64,000 nucleotides of DNA from Flavobacteriales bacterium (GTDB taxonomy: Bacteria > Bacteroidota > Bacteroidia > Flavobacteriales_E > Vicingaceae): assembly GCA_020635815.1 (NCBI GenBank), contig JACJZB010000004.1, positions 124,001 to 188,000 on the forward strand, read 5' to 3'. Shown here one piece after another: positions 26,488 to 35,940 of the stretch. Position 1 is the stretch's first letter; each line of letters begins with the position of its first letter. Under the pieces are notes generated by a model, which saw only the letters and a list, made by a program, of their open reading frames with translations, had not been told where the DNA came from and searched no databases. Both the position numbers and the translations under genes were made by a program.

Positions 26488-29265
26488 TCATTCACAAAAC
26501 TTACAATGTTCTCCACTTAACTTATGTGTAAACGGTACTTCGGGATTAATTATTTCTGTAAATATTTCTTTTAAAACGGCTTCAAAATCACTTAAAGTTT
26601 CTTCCGAAATTTCTTTCTCTTTATCAAGTATAAAAGGCATAAAACCTTTACTTAATACTCTAAAAGAAATAATACCAGAATGCAATTGTGTATTACTTAA
26701 TTCATTTTGTTGGGCGTACAAATAAGCATACATCAATATTTGAAATGCTTTACTTTTTTTACCCACTTTTAACTCTTCAACCGATTTAATTTTTAAATCC
26801 GCTACGTTTACCAGTCCCGTTTTATAATCAATTATTCGTAAAGTATTTCCAAAAGTATCCACCCTGTCGGCAGTTCCTTTTAGTTTTATGGTGTTGCTAT
26901 TTAATTGCAAACTTCCTTCTAACGATTGCTCCAACAACTTAATGTACAGGTCATCTTTGCTCTTTTTAATAAAATTAATCTCGTTCTTTAAAAAGGTGTT
27001 AATATAGTTTTGAGCAACACTAAAAGTCAATAAATTTTTACCCGATTTTAATTCTCGCTCACTCATGTTTTCAGAGAAAACTTGCAATGCCACATCTGGA
27101 GCTTTTTTAAGTAACCCCTTTACATCCTCAACTGTTATGTTGGTTTTTTGATTGGCAAAAGGTTGGTATAAAATTTCCAATACCTTGTGAATATAAGTTC
27201 CGAAAGAAGAATGGTCAATCGTTTCTTCCACATCATCAGCCTCGCGAACTCCAATTACATATTTGTAATAAAAATCTAACGGACAATTAATGTAAGTGTT
27301 TAAAGCTGTAGGAGAAACTCCTCGCTCAAACAACTCCTCGATTTTAGCTAAAATTTTAGGTGATTTCTCAACGCTTATTTTTTTTGTTGTATTTTTTAAC
27401 GTTGGGTAAGTTATTATCTTTTTAGTGATGTTGATATTCTCAAAATCACTCAACTCATTTTCTATTTGTGTTACAAATCGACTTTGTTCTCCAGTGGTAA
27501 AACTTCCTGATTCGGTGTTGTACATGATGTACATATTCTCTGCATTTTGAACCAGTCGGTAAAAATGGTAGGCATAAATGGCATCTTTTTCAACGTGAGT
27601 GGGTAAATGGTACTCATTTTTAATATCGAAAGGTATAAATGAATTAAACGATTTACCAGATGGCAACATTCCTTCGTTGGTCGATAATAGAATTACATTT
27701 TTAAAATCGATGTTTCTGGTTTCTAACATTCCCATGACTTGTAAGCCCTTTAAAGGCTCTCCATAAAGCTCAATAGAAAGCGAACTGAGTAATTGGCGGT
27801 AAACACTGTAAAAGCTTTTTATTTCAGTTAAAAATGGGTATTTCTGGTTTAATTCTATGAGTTGATTAAAGAGCTTTGAAAACAAAAACAAATACTCTAG
27901 CTCCAGTTTGTTATTCGTTTCTTTTTGTGTGTTGATGTAATGTGCTTTTCCTTTTTCTACAAACTGCAAACAGTTTGCTAAAAGTTCATTGATAGAATAG
28001 GTTGTAGAAAGTTTTATCGGCAACAACTCATTAATAAAATCAAGTTTATCTTTATTGATAAACACCCAATTATTTTTTATAATCTGTTGTTTGATTTTAG
28101 TACAATTTTCCTCGCCAAATACCACTTGACTAAATGGCAATTGTACCAATTTTAAAATATCATTATAGTGATAGGTTAACTGTTCTTTTTTACCAAATCG
28201 TTCGGCATTTAAAACAGTTGTAAAATAGATTTCGAAAAAATTGTTGAGTGGCGTATTTTTTAATGGATAACCCATTGTTACGTTAATCGTATCCACACTT
28301 TCAGGCAACGATTGCAACACCGGAATCAATAAGTTTTCATCCGCTAAAACTACTGCGGTATCTTCAAAATTATTATCGTTTTGAAGTTCAGCAAAAATAT
28401 TTGCTAAATATTTTGCTTGTCCAATGTTTTGAGGGATGCCTAAAATATTAATGTTTTTTTGCTCCGTTTTAAACTTATTACTTACCCAATTAAACGGACT
28501 AAAAACTGCCTTTTCTTTAAACTTTCGTAAAAACAAACCACTTTCTTGATACTTATCTTCTAAATAATATTCGTCAGCATCCCATAAAATTTCAGCTTTG
28601 CCTTCTTTTATTAAAGTGGTTATTAATGTTTCTTCAGCAGCCGTTAACGCATTAAACCCAGCAAAAATTATTTTGCTCCATTTAATTTTATCCGCAATAA
28701 ACCGTGTAGGATTTTCAACAATATCTTCAGCAACAATTCTAAACGCTGCTCCTTGATAAGCTTTGTTTGATTCATGCAAATGTTGTTTATAAGCTTTGTA
28801 CAAACCACCCATTTGTTTCCAAAACAATAAATATTGCGATTGAAAGTCGGTGATTTCTTCACCTAAATTCCAAACTTCAATTGCTCGTGCTTCGTTAATG
28901 TATTCATACAACTTATCCGCAGGAATTAAATAACGATCTATCTCGTTAAAGTCGTGTAGCAACATTTGTCCCCACTTGCTAAATTCTTCAAAACTTTCTG
29001 GTTCTGTTACCGTTTTTAAATAGACTTCATACAGCTCAAAAAGTTGAGTTAGATTATCTATAATTTCTTTGTCGGCAAGTTGCTCAATTAAATCTTCAGC
29101 ACCAATAATTGGTGGTAACCAAATGGGCTTATCTATTAACTTACTTAAATATTGTTTTAAAAATAGCCCAGCTCTTTTGTTGGGTAAAACAATACAAACA
29201 TCACTTATTTTTTCTCCATAAGTAGTGATTAAATGTTGGGCGGTTTGTTCTAGAAAATTGCTCAC
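26488..29265 (-). CDS. AddB-like PD-(D/E)XK nuclease
   Basis: 925 residues. The N-terminus (CIVLPNKRAGLFLKQYL) and middle resemble an inactive helicase core as in AddB. The C-terminal nuclease has PTALNTYINCPLDFYYKYVIG and GTADRVDTFGNTLRIIDYKTG, with D and D-Y-K as the metal centre. These proteins pair with a UvrD-type AddA to resect double-strand breaks; no addA is in the window. The chain ends at HCKFCE, so the C-terminal cysteine cluster looks one Cys short of the usual AddB pattern. Confidence 0.8.
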   Translation of the reverse strand: MSNFLEQTAQHLITTYGEKISDVCIVLPNKRAGLFLKQYLSKLIDKPIWLPPIIGAEDLIEQLADKEIIDNLTQLFELYEVYLKTVTEPESFEEFSKWGQMLLHDFNEIDRYLIPADKLYEYINEARAIEVWNLGEEITDFQSQYLLFWKQMGGLYKAYKQHLHESNKAYQGAAFRIVAEDIVENPTRFIADKIKWSKIIFAGFNALTAAEETLITTLIKEGKAEILWDADEYYLEDKYQESGLFLRKFKEKAVFSPFNWVSNKFKTEQKNINILGIPQNIGQAKYLANIFAELQNDNNFEDTAVVLADENLLIPVLQSLPESVDTINVTMGYPLKNTPLNNFFEIYFTTVLNAERFGKKEQLTYHYNDILKLVQLPFSQVVFGEENCTKIKQQIIKNNWVFINKDKLDFINELLPIKLSTTYSINELLANCLQFVEKGKAHYINTQKETNNKLELEYLFLFSKLFNQLIELNQKYPFLTEIKSFYSVYRQLLSSLSIELYGEPLKGLQVMGMLETRNIDFKNVILLSTNEGMLPSGKSFNSFIPFDIKNEYHLPTHVEKDAIYAYHFYRLVQNAENMYIMYNTESGSFTTGEQSRFVTQIENELSDFENINITKKIITYPTLKNTTKKISVEKSPKILAKIEELFERGVSPTALNTYINCPLDFYYKYVIGVREADDVEETIDHSSFGTYIHKVLEILYQPFANQKTNITVEDVKGLLKKAPDVALQVFSENMSERELKSGKNLLTFSVAQNYINTFLKNEINFIKKSKDDLYIKLLEQSLEGSLQLNSNTIKLKGTADRVDTFGNTLRIIDYKTGLVNVADLKIKSVEELKVGKKSKAFQILMYAYLYAQQNELSNTQLHSGIISFRVLSKGFMPFILDKEKEISEETLSDFEAVLKEIFTEIINPEVPFTHKLSGEHCKFCE

Positions 29266-29407
29266 TGAAAAGTTAAATATTAAGAATGTGAAGTTAAACT
29301 TATTGAAAGAAGAATAAAAGTATTATTTATTGAGATTGCGGATCAACTCTTCGAGGCTTTTACTTTCGCAAAACGTGCTCTGAGTGACAATCACAATGAC
29401 GAAATTG

Positions 29408-29431
29408 AAATTCCTTCCGAAGAAGGAATTT
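29408..29431 (-). terminator. Hairpin downstream of the response regulator
   Basis: AAATTCCTTC-CGAA-GAAGGAATTT, a perfect 10-bp stem, 8 nt past the RR stop on the minus strand. The preceding ~80 bp look like a worn intergenic repeat (GAGATTGCGG...CAATGACG). Confidence 0.5.
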
Positions 29432-29438
29432 AGGGAGG

Positions 29439-30137
29439 CTACTTCACCTCTAATTTAAAGCCAACCCCATGAATATTATTGATTTGAATGTTTTCATCAT
29501 CGCTCAAATACTTACGCAATTTAGAAATAAAAACATCCATACTTCTACCGCTAAAATAATCATCGTTACCCCAAATGTTTTTTAAAATCAATTCTCTTGG
29601 AGCGATATCATTTATATGTTCACACAAAAACGTTAAAATTCGAGTTTCTTTTTTTGTCAATTTTTTGTCGCCATTTTTATGAGCAAGTAATTGGTTTTTT
29701 ATATCAAAAGAATAGCTACCAATAGAATAATGTTCAATTTTTTCCTCTTTTTCTTGGCTGTTCAGTCCGCTTCTTTTTAAAATGGCATTAATTCGTAAAA
29801 TAAACTCTTGAAAATCGAAAGGTTTTGTAATATAGTCATCAGCTCCTATTTTTAGTCCTTTTACAATGTCCTCTTGCATTGATTTTGCAGTTAAAAATAC
29901 TATTGGCATATCAGGGTTAACCTCTCGAATGGTTTCTGCAACAGCAAAACCGTCTTTTCTCGGCATATTTACATCCAAAATACAAAGGTCAAAAGCATTG
30001 TTCGCAAAAGCTTTTAGGGCTTCCTCTCCATCTCCACAAAGCGTTACTTTAAATCCACTAACCATTAAATTATCTTGGACAACAAAGCCTAAATTGTTAT
30101 CATCTTCAGCTAATAATATGTGTATTTTTTTATCCAT
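29439..30137 (-). CDS. OmpR-family response regulator (RprY-like)
   Basis: 232 residues. The receiver has the acidic pocket LLAEDD, phospho-acceptor D55 (LCILDVNMP) and the TAKS/K switch (ITKPFDF). The C-terminal winged helix ends ISKLRKYLSDDENIQINNIHGVGFKL. It is the partner of the histidine kinase 3 nt upstream and closely resembles the regulator at 45348. Target genes unknown. Confidence 0.92.
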   Translation of the reverse strand: MDKKIHILLAEDDNNLGFVVQDNLMVSGFKVTLCGDGEEALKAFANNAFDLCILDVNMPRKDGFAVAETIREVNPDMPIVFLTAKSMQEDIVKGLKIGADDYITKPFDFQEFILRINAILKRSGLNSQEKEEKIEHYSIGSYSFDIKNQLLAHKNGDKKLTKKETRILTFLCEHINDIAPRELILKNIWGNDDYFSGRSMDVFISKLRKYLSDDENIQINNIHGVGFKLEVK

Positions 30138-30140
30138 AAC

Positions 30141-31409
30141 TTATTTTTTAAAAGGGAGTTTTATTACAAATGTTGACCCTTCATTTTCCTTACTAATTAA
30201 CTTTATTTTGCCTTTATAAGCTTCAACTATAGCTTTAACATAATTTAATCCCAACCCATATCCTTGAATATCATGCCTATTGCCCGTTGGCTCTCTATAA
30301 AATTTTTCAAAAATATTTTTCTGGCTTTCTTCAGGTATTCCTAAACCATTATCTTTTACACTAATCTCAATATGTTCTTCTGTGGAATTTGTTGCAATTT
30401 CAATTCTTGGGTTTTTAGGAGAATATTTTATTGCATTATCAATAAGATTGTATAAAATATTAGATATATGTACCCTATCTCCAAAAATGACATATTTACT
30501 AGCCATAAGATTGCTTGATATTTCTCCTTTTTGTTGTTTTACCAATAACTCAAAACTTTTTACTGAATCGGTTATAATTTCATGCAAATCGAGTTTTTCA
30601 TTCTCTAGTTTTAACTTATCCTTTTCTAAGGTTGCTAACTGCAAAACCTTATCTACTTGATTTTTTAACCTGTTATTTTCATCCTTTATAATCTTTGCAT
30701 AATTTTTTAATCGATCTGGCGATAAGTTTGGTTGTAATAAAACATCAGCTGAAAGTGATATGGTAGAAATTGGCGTTTTAAACTCATGGGTAATATTGTT
30801 GATAAAATCATTTTTGATTTCTGACAATCTTTTTTGTTTTAAAATAACATTAATAGTATAAGCAAAGAAAATAATGATGATTAGAATGATGGAAGATGAG
30901 AACATCCAAATTCCCATTCGGTTAATTATATAAGTCAACTTGGTTGGAAAATAAACTCCAAAATAATGGCCGTCTCTGTCCCATTTTATATTATATGATT
31001 TTGATTGTAATTGGTCTTGTTCGGTTTTATCTAATGAAATGAAATCACCAAAAACAATTGAATCAGTAAAACAATCATAAATAACATATTCGAAATTTAC
31101 ATTTATATTTCGCTCAATAAATTCATTCTTTAAAAGTGTTTCTAATAAATATGGATGAACTGTATCGTTAATTGTAGTAATAAAATAATTAGATGAAATC
31201 TGTTTAACTGGGTTGAAAATTTCAGCTTCATCTTTGTTTATACTGAGCAACTTATGAGTTACGTTACTTAATGCAAGACTAACTCGCTCGTTAAATTGCT
31301 TTTCTTCTAAGTTGTAAGCATTTTTTACCCAAAAAAACTGTGTAGCAATAATTCCGATTAACGAAACTGTTGCTAGCAAAATGATTATACGAATGGTCTT
31401 TCTATTCAT
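30141..31409 (-). CDS. Sensor histidine kinase (RprX-like)
   Basis: 422 residues. Two membrane helices (about 8-27 and 165-189) bracket a ~135-residue periplasmic sensor without a known fold. No HAMP is apparent. HisKA has NNITHEFKTPIST with phospho-acceptor H208. HATPase has NLIDNAIKYSP, DNGLGIPEE and GLGLNYVKAIVE. Autophosphorylation would feed the adjacent regulator. Paralogue of the kinase at 43765. Confidence 0.92.
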   Translation of the reverse strand: MNRKTIRIIILLATVSLIGIIATQFFWVKNAYNLEEKQFNERVSLALSNVTHKLLSINKDEAEIFNPVKQISSNYFITTINDTVHPYLLETLLKNEFIERNINVNFEYVIYDCFTDSIVFGDFISLDKTEQDQLQSKSYNIKWDRDGHYFGVYFPTKLTYIINRMGIWMFSSSIILIIIIFFAYTINVILKQKRLSEIKNDFINNITHEFKTPISTISLSADVLLQPNLSPDRLKNYAKIIKDENNRLKNQVDKVLQLATLEKDKLKLENEKLDLHEIITDSVKSFELLVKQQKGEISSNLMASKYVIFGDRVHISNILYNLIDNAIKYSPKNPRIEIATNSTEEHIEISVKDNGLGIPEESQKNIFEKFYREPTGNRHDIQGYGLGLNYVKAIVEAYKGKIKLISKENEGSTFVIKLPFKK

Positions 31410-31543
31410 AGGTGCATAAAGTTAACAAATTTGTTAGTTTGACCATTAGAGTTTTCTGTGTTAACATTTTTTTAATTTCAAGATGAGCTCAATTTGTTAA
31501 TGATATATTTTTATTTTTGCTTTCTAACATAAACTTATAATAA

Positions 31544-32419
31544 ATGAAAGCATACGTTTTTCCAGGTCAAGGGTCTCAATTTATTGGGATGGGGAAAGAC
31601 CTTTACGATAATTCACCTTTAGCAAAAGAGCTATTCGAAAAAGCAAATGAAATTCTTGGTTTCCGTATAACAGACATTATGTTTAATGGAACTGATGAAG
31701 AGCTAAAACAAACTAAGGTTACTCAGCCTGCTATCTTTTTACACTCTGTAATATTGGCTAAAACTTTAGGTGAAGAATTTAAACCTGAGGCAGTTGCTGG
31801 TCACTCTTTAGGAGAGTTTTCTGCTTTAGTAGCTAACGGTGTTTTAACTTTTGAAGATGGATTAAGGTTGGTTTCACAAAGAGCTTTAGCCATGCAAAAA
31901 GCGTGTGAGGTTGTCCCTTCTACTATGGCTGCAATCTTAAATTTAGAAGATGAGGTTGTTGAGAAAATATGTGCTGAAATTGATGGAGTTGTTGTTCCTG
32001 CAAACTACAACTGTCCTGGGCAATTGGTTATATCAGGAACAGTTGATGCAATTAATATTGCATGTGAAAAATTAACTGAAGCTGGAGCAAGAAGAGCTTT
32101 GGTTTTGCCTGTTGGTGGAGCTTTTCACTCGCCATTAATGGAACCTGCAAGAGAAGAATTAAAAGAGGCGATATTAAACACTACTTTTAGTAATCCAACT
32201 TGCCCTATATATCAAAATGTAACGGCCTCTGCAATTACTGATGCCACTCAAATACAAGAAAACTTAATTGCACAACTAACAGCTCCAGTAAAATGGACAC
32301 AAACCATGCAAAACATGTTAGCTGACGGTGTAACTTCTGTAACTGAAGTTGGTCCAGGAAAAGTATTACAAGGTTTATTTAAAAAAGTGGATAGACAACT
32401 GGAAACAGTAAGTGCGTAA
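31544..32419 (+). CDS. fabD: Malonyl-CoA:ACP transacylase
   Basis: 291 residues. It opens AYVFPGQGSQFIGMG, has the nucleophile elbow GHSLGEF (S88) and the dyad His in GAFHSPLM (H195), and a conserved Gln in TQPAIF. It transfers malonyl from CoA to acyl carrier protein to start fatty-acid elongation. Single gene; no other fab gene beside it. Confidence 0.96.
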   Translation: MKAYVFPGQGSQFIGMGKDLYDNSPLAKELFEKANEILGFRITDIMFNGTDEELKQTKVTQPAIFLHSVILAKTLGEEFKPEAVAGHSLGEFSALVANGVLTFEDGLRLVSQRALAMQKACEVVPSTMAAILNLEDEVVEKICAEIDGVVVPANYNCPGQLVISGTVDAINIACEKLTEAGARRALVLPVGGAFHSPLMEPAREELKEAILNTTFSNPTCPIYQNVTASAITDATQIQENLIAQLTAPVKWTQTMQNMLADGVTSVTEVGPGKVLQGLFKKVDRQLETVSA

Positions 32420-32583
32420 ATGTTTGAAACTAGAAGACCGAAGCTGGATGAAAAATAATCTTCTAGCTTCGCTCTTCAAGTTTTTTACTTACTTATTATA
32501 GAGATTTATCACTTCTTTTTTTTATTCGTTAACCAACAAATAAAAACATCGTTCATAATTACATTGTTTTTCCAACTTCCAGC

Positions 32584-33591
32584 TTAATTCGCTTCTAAAA
32601 GTTGAAATAATTCGTCTAACTTAGGTGTAAGAATAATTTCTATTCTTCGGTTCTTTTTTCTTCCTTCAGCAGTATTTGTCATATCTAAGGGTAAAAACTC
32701 TCCTCTACCTGCTGCGGTTAATCTTTTTGGGTTTACAGAGCTATTATCAGTAATAATTTTAACAACAGAAGTTGCTCGTTTTACACTTAAATCCCAATTA
32801 TCCTTAATATCACCCCTTCCATTTAAAGGCACATTATCCGTATGCCCTTCAACAACAATATTTATATCTTGATTTTGCTCTAAAACTTTAGCTAACTTTT
32901 TTAACACGTCAGTTCCTTTACTTCCAACCGAATAACTTCCAGAAGAAAATAGTAAGCTTTCATCTAAAGAAACATAAACTTTTCCATTTTTCTGCTCAAT
33001 AGTTAGGCCATTATTTTCAAAACCAAGTAAGGCATCTTTCACCTTATTTTTAAGAGCAGTCACTAACGAATCTTTCCTACTAATCATAGCTTCAAGTTCA
33101 TTTACTCTTTTTGATCGAGCATCAAGTTCAGTTGTTAATCGTTGTAAATTATCTTCTTTTTTATGCAATGAAGCCTCTAGTGTTCTTAGGGCGTCCTCTT
33201 GAGCTTGCATTTCTTCCTGAGCTTTTTGTAGCTCTTTCATTAATTTTTCAGTTGCTGATTTATTTCCAGCTAAAAGTTCGTTGTTTTTATCTAATAATAA
33301 TTGGTACGTTCTATTGATGTTGTCATAATTGGTAGTCATTTGCCTTAATGATCCTCCTAATAAAGAGGTATCTGCTTCTAATTGTTTCATCCTCTTTTTA
33401 AGATCTTCAATACTCAACTGCATTTCTTTGTTTTGCTCATCTAAATTTTGATTAGCAGCTTTTAATGCAGCATTTTCTTCACTACAGGCTTGTTGTTTAG
33501 ATTTTAACTCTTCATATTTTTTTGCAGGAACACAGGCAAAGAAAACGGTTCCTATTAAACCAATAACAACTATTTTTTGAATGTTTTTCAT
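32584..33591 (-). CDS. OmpA-family lipoprotein with coiled coil
   Basis: 335 residues. A lipobox (VFFACVPAKK, Cys20) is followed by a long coiled coil (about 30-185), then an OmpA domain with NIVVEGHTDNVPLNG and EGRKKNRRIEIIL. It would link the outer membrane to peptidoglycan through a helical stalk. Single gene. Confidence 0.9.
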   Translation of the reverse strand: MKNIQKIVVIGLIGTVFFACVPAKKYEELKSKQQACSEENAALKAANQNLDEQNKEMQLSIEDLKKRMKQLEADTSLLGGSLRQMTTNYDNINRTYQLLLDKNNELLAGNKSATEKLMKELQKAQEEMQAQEDALRTLEASLHKKEDNLQRLTTELDARSKRVNELEAMISRKDSLVTALKNKVKDALLGFENNGLTIEQKNGKVYVSLDESLLFSSGSYSVGSKGTDVLKKLAKVLEQNQDINIVVEGHTDNVPLNGRGDIKDNWDLSVKRATSVVKIITDNSSVNPKRLTAAGRGEFLPLDMTNTAEGRKKNRRIEIILTPKLDELFQLLEAN

Positions 33592-33770
33592 AATTTCATA
33601 ATTTATACTGCAATACTATTCTTAAATGGGTTTGTTTTTGCCTCTTTTGGATTAAAATTATAAACAGCCCACTATTAACAACATAGGATTGCAAGTCTTA
33701 AAATATTTTAACAATATTTTAAATAAAATAATCGTAATTTTATAGTCTTATCACAAATTAAACTTAACTT

Positions 33771-35876
33771 ATGAAAAAAATTACTTTGTCTGCAATTTTA
33801 GCTTTTACAGCCATGTTTGCTGTTGCTCAGAAAGGGATTCCTGGAGTTGATTATAGGGCTTGTTCTGCTGCAGAAAAAAACAACGCTATTATTGATAATG
33901 ATCCTCAAATAAAAGCAATTGTTGAGCAAGAAAATGCTTGGGCTTTAGAATATGCAAAAAATAACCCAAACAATGTTAAAATTAACCCCTTAACTGGGAA
34001 AAAAACCATACTTTATGTTATCCCTGTTGTGTGGCATGTAGTACATAATGGAGGTCCTGAAAATATTTCAAAAGCAACAATTGATAACGAAATTTTTAAG
34101 CTTAATCAAGATTATCAACTATTAAATCCAGATGCGGGCAATGTTCATGCTGCTTTTGCGAGTATTCAGGCTGATGTTCAAGTTGAATTTCGATTGGCTC
34201 GTTTAGATCCTGACGGAAACTGTACTGAGGGTATTACAAGAACTAAAAGCACAAAAACTTATGCAATGGATGAAAGTGCCAAGTTTTTAGCTGGTGCCGA
34301 ATCATGGAATAGAAATGGACGTTATTATTTAAATATATGGCAAGGACAAACTATAGCAAGTGGTGCTGGAGGGTATTCTTTTTATCCAGGTGTAGTAAAT
34401 ATGAACCAAGACGGTTGTGTTTTAATTGCTGGTCAATTAGGAAATACGATTACTCATGAAGTTGGACATTGGTTAAACTTAAGACATGTTTGGGGGAATT
34501 CAAATGATCCAGGGCCAGGCAATGGTAACTGTTCTGACGATGATTTAGTTACTGATACTCCAAACTGTGAAGGTCAAACAGGTTGTGCTGAAGGGACTAT
34601 CTCTTGTGGGTCGGTTGACAATAGCCAAAATTACATGGATTATAACTTTTGTGATGTAATGTTTACTAATGGTCAGAAAGCAAGAATGCACGCTGCTTTA
34701 AATTCTAATACTGGATATAGAGCAACAATGGTAAGTGCTAATAATCATCAATTAACAGGTATTGATGATCCTTATGAATGGAACCCTGTATGTGGTTTGC
34801 TAGGAGCAGATTTTACTTATGATAAAGAGTATGTATGTGAAGGTGATGTTGTAAATTTTGCAGATATAAACACTTATAATGGAACTCCTGATCAATGGGC
34901 TTGGGACTTTGTTGGCGGAACTCCAAATACTTCAAGTGTTGCAACACCTGCTATAACTTATAACACCGCTGGCGTATATGGTGTAACTTATGCTCCTGGA
35001 AATGCTGCTGGATTTGCGACTGCTGTAGTTAAGAGTAATATCATTACTGTAAGTAGCGTTACTGCTGACTATGTACTTCCTTTTGCTGAAGGTTTTGAAA
35101 ACACAACATCATTTGGAAATGATTGGACAATTCAAACAGAAAATGGTAATGGTTGGCAATCAACAACAACAGCTAGTTTTACTGGAAATCGCTCACTTAG
35201 AGTATATAATCTGTCGAATAGTGCTGGAGATATTACAGAAGCAATTAGCCCTTCGTATAATCTTTCTACAATGACCAATCCTAAGCTTACTTATAAGTGG
35301 GCTTTTGCTCAAAAATTGTCTGGAGGGAATGACCAATTTCTTATTCTTTATTCTCTTGACTGTGGAGGAACATGGACTCCTATAGCCTTTAAAGCTGGAG
35401 CATCTATGGCTACAGGTACTGCTAGTAACACTGGATTTACCCCAACAAGTACTGCTGATTGGGATAGCTCGTCTGTTGATTTAGCTTCGTTAGCTTCTGA
35501 AACTAATGTAAGAATTATGTTAAGATTTAAAAATAACGGCGGTAACAATTTTTATATAGATGATTTGAATATTTCTGGAACTACTCCTACAGGAATAACA
35601 GAAAACACTCAAGTAAATAACTTAAAGGTATATCCTAACCCAATGAGTGAGAATACAACTTTGTCATTCTTCTTAAAAAATAATATTTCTAATTTAAATA
35701 TTGTTATTAGAGATGTATTAGGTAAAAAGGTAACAAATGTGGTTAGTAATTCTGCGTTTAGTGCTGGTAAATACACTATGAACATTGATAAAACAAATAA
35801 ATTATCTTCTGGACTTTATTTTATAGAGTTTAACGCGGATAATAATGTTCAAGTAGAAAAATTAATCGTAAAGTAA
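33771..35876 (+). CDS. M43-family metalloprotease with PKD domain and T9SS tail
   Basis: 701 residues. A signal peptide (to VAQ) is followed by a pro-segment, then the pappalysin-like M43 domain with THEVGHWLNLRH (H229, H233, H239) and the Met-turn region around NYMDYNFCDVMF. Next a PKD-like segment (FTYDKEYVCEGDVVNFADI ... WAWDFVGGTPNTS), a jelly-roll ligand domain (FAEGFENT ...) and a type A T9SS tail (LKVYPNPMSENT ... KLIVK). An exported endoprotease. Tandem paralogue of the next gene. Confidence 0.93.
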   Translation: MKKITLSAILAFTAMFAVAQKGIPGVDYRACSAAEKNNAIIDNDPQIKAIVEQENAWALEYAKNNPNNVKINPLTGKKTILYVIPVVWHVVHNGGPENISKATIDNEIFKLNQDYQLLNPDAGNVHAAFASIQADVQVEFRLARLDPDGNCTEGITRTKSTKTYAMDESAKFLAGAESWNRNGRYYLNIWQGQTIASGAGGYSFYPGVVNMNQDGCVLIAGQLGNTITHEVGHWLNLRHVWGNSNDPGPGNGNCSDDDLVTDTPNCEGQTGCAEGTISCGSVDNSQNYMDYNFCDVMFTNGQKARMHAALNSNTGYRATMVSANNHQLTGIDDPYEWNPVCGLLGADFTYDKEYVCEGDVVNFADINTYNGTPDQWAWDFVGGTPNTSSVATPAITYNTAGVYGVTYAPGNAAGFATAVVKSNIITVSSVTADYVLPFAEGFENTTSFGNDWTIQTENGNGWQSTTTASFTGNRSLRVYNLSNSAGDITEAISPSYNLSTMTNPKLTYKWAFAQKLSGGNDQFLILYSLDCGGTWTPIAFKAGASMATGTASNTGFTPTSTADWDSSSVDLASLASETNVRIMLRFKNNGGNNFYIDDLNISGTTPTGITENTQVNNLKVYPNPMSENTTLSFFLKNNISNLNIVIRDVLGKKVTNVVSNSAFSAGKYTMNIDKTNKLSSGLYFIEFNADNNVQVEKLIVK

Positions 35877-35896
35877 ATTAATTCTTGTACTCTTTT

Positions 35897-35926
35897 AAAG
35901 CCCAGAAGTATTTCTGGGCTTTTTTA
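35897..35926 (+). terminator. Terminator between the two M43 genes
   Basis: AAAGCCCAGAA-GTA-TTTCTGGGCTTTTTT, a strong hairpin with a T-run. It separates the paralogues into two transcripts. Confidence 0.88.
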
Positions 35927-35940
35927 ATAAAAAACTACCT

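Noticed and set aside
32430..32480. Hairpin after fabD (CTAGAAGA...TCTTCTAG)
   Set aside because: Competing short pairings and no T-run; too weak to call a terminator.
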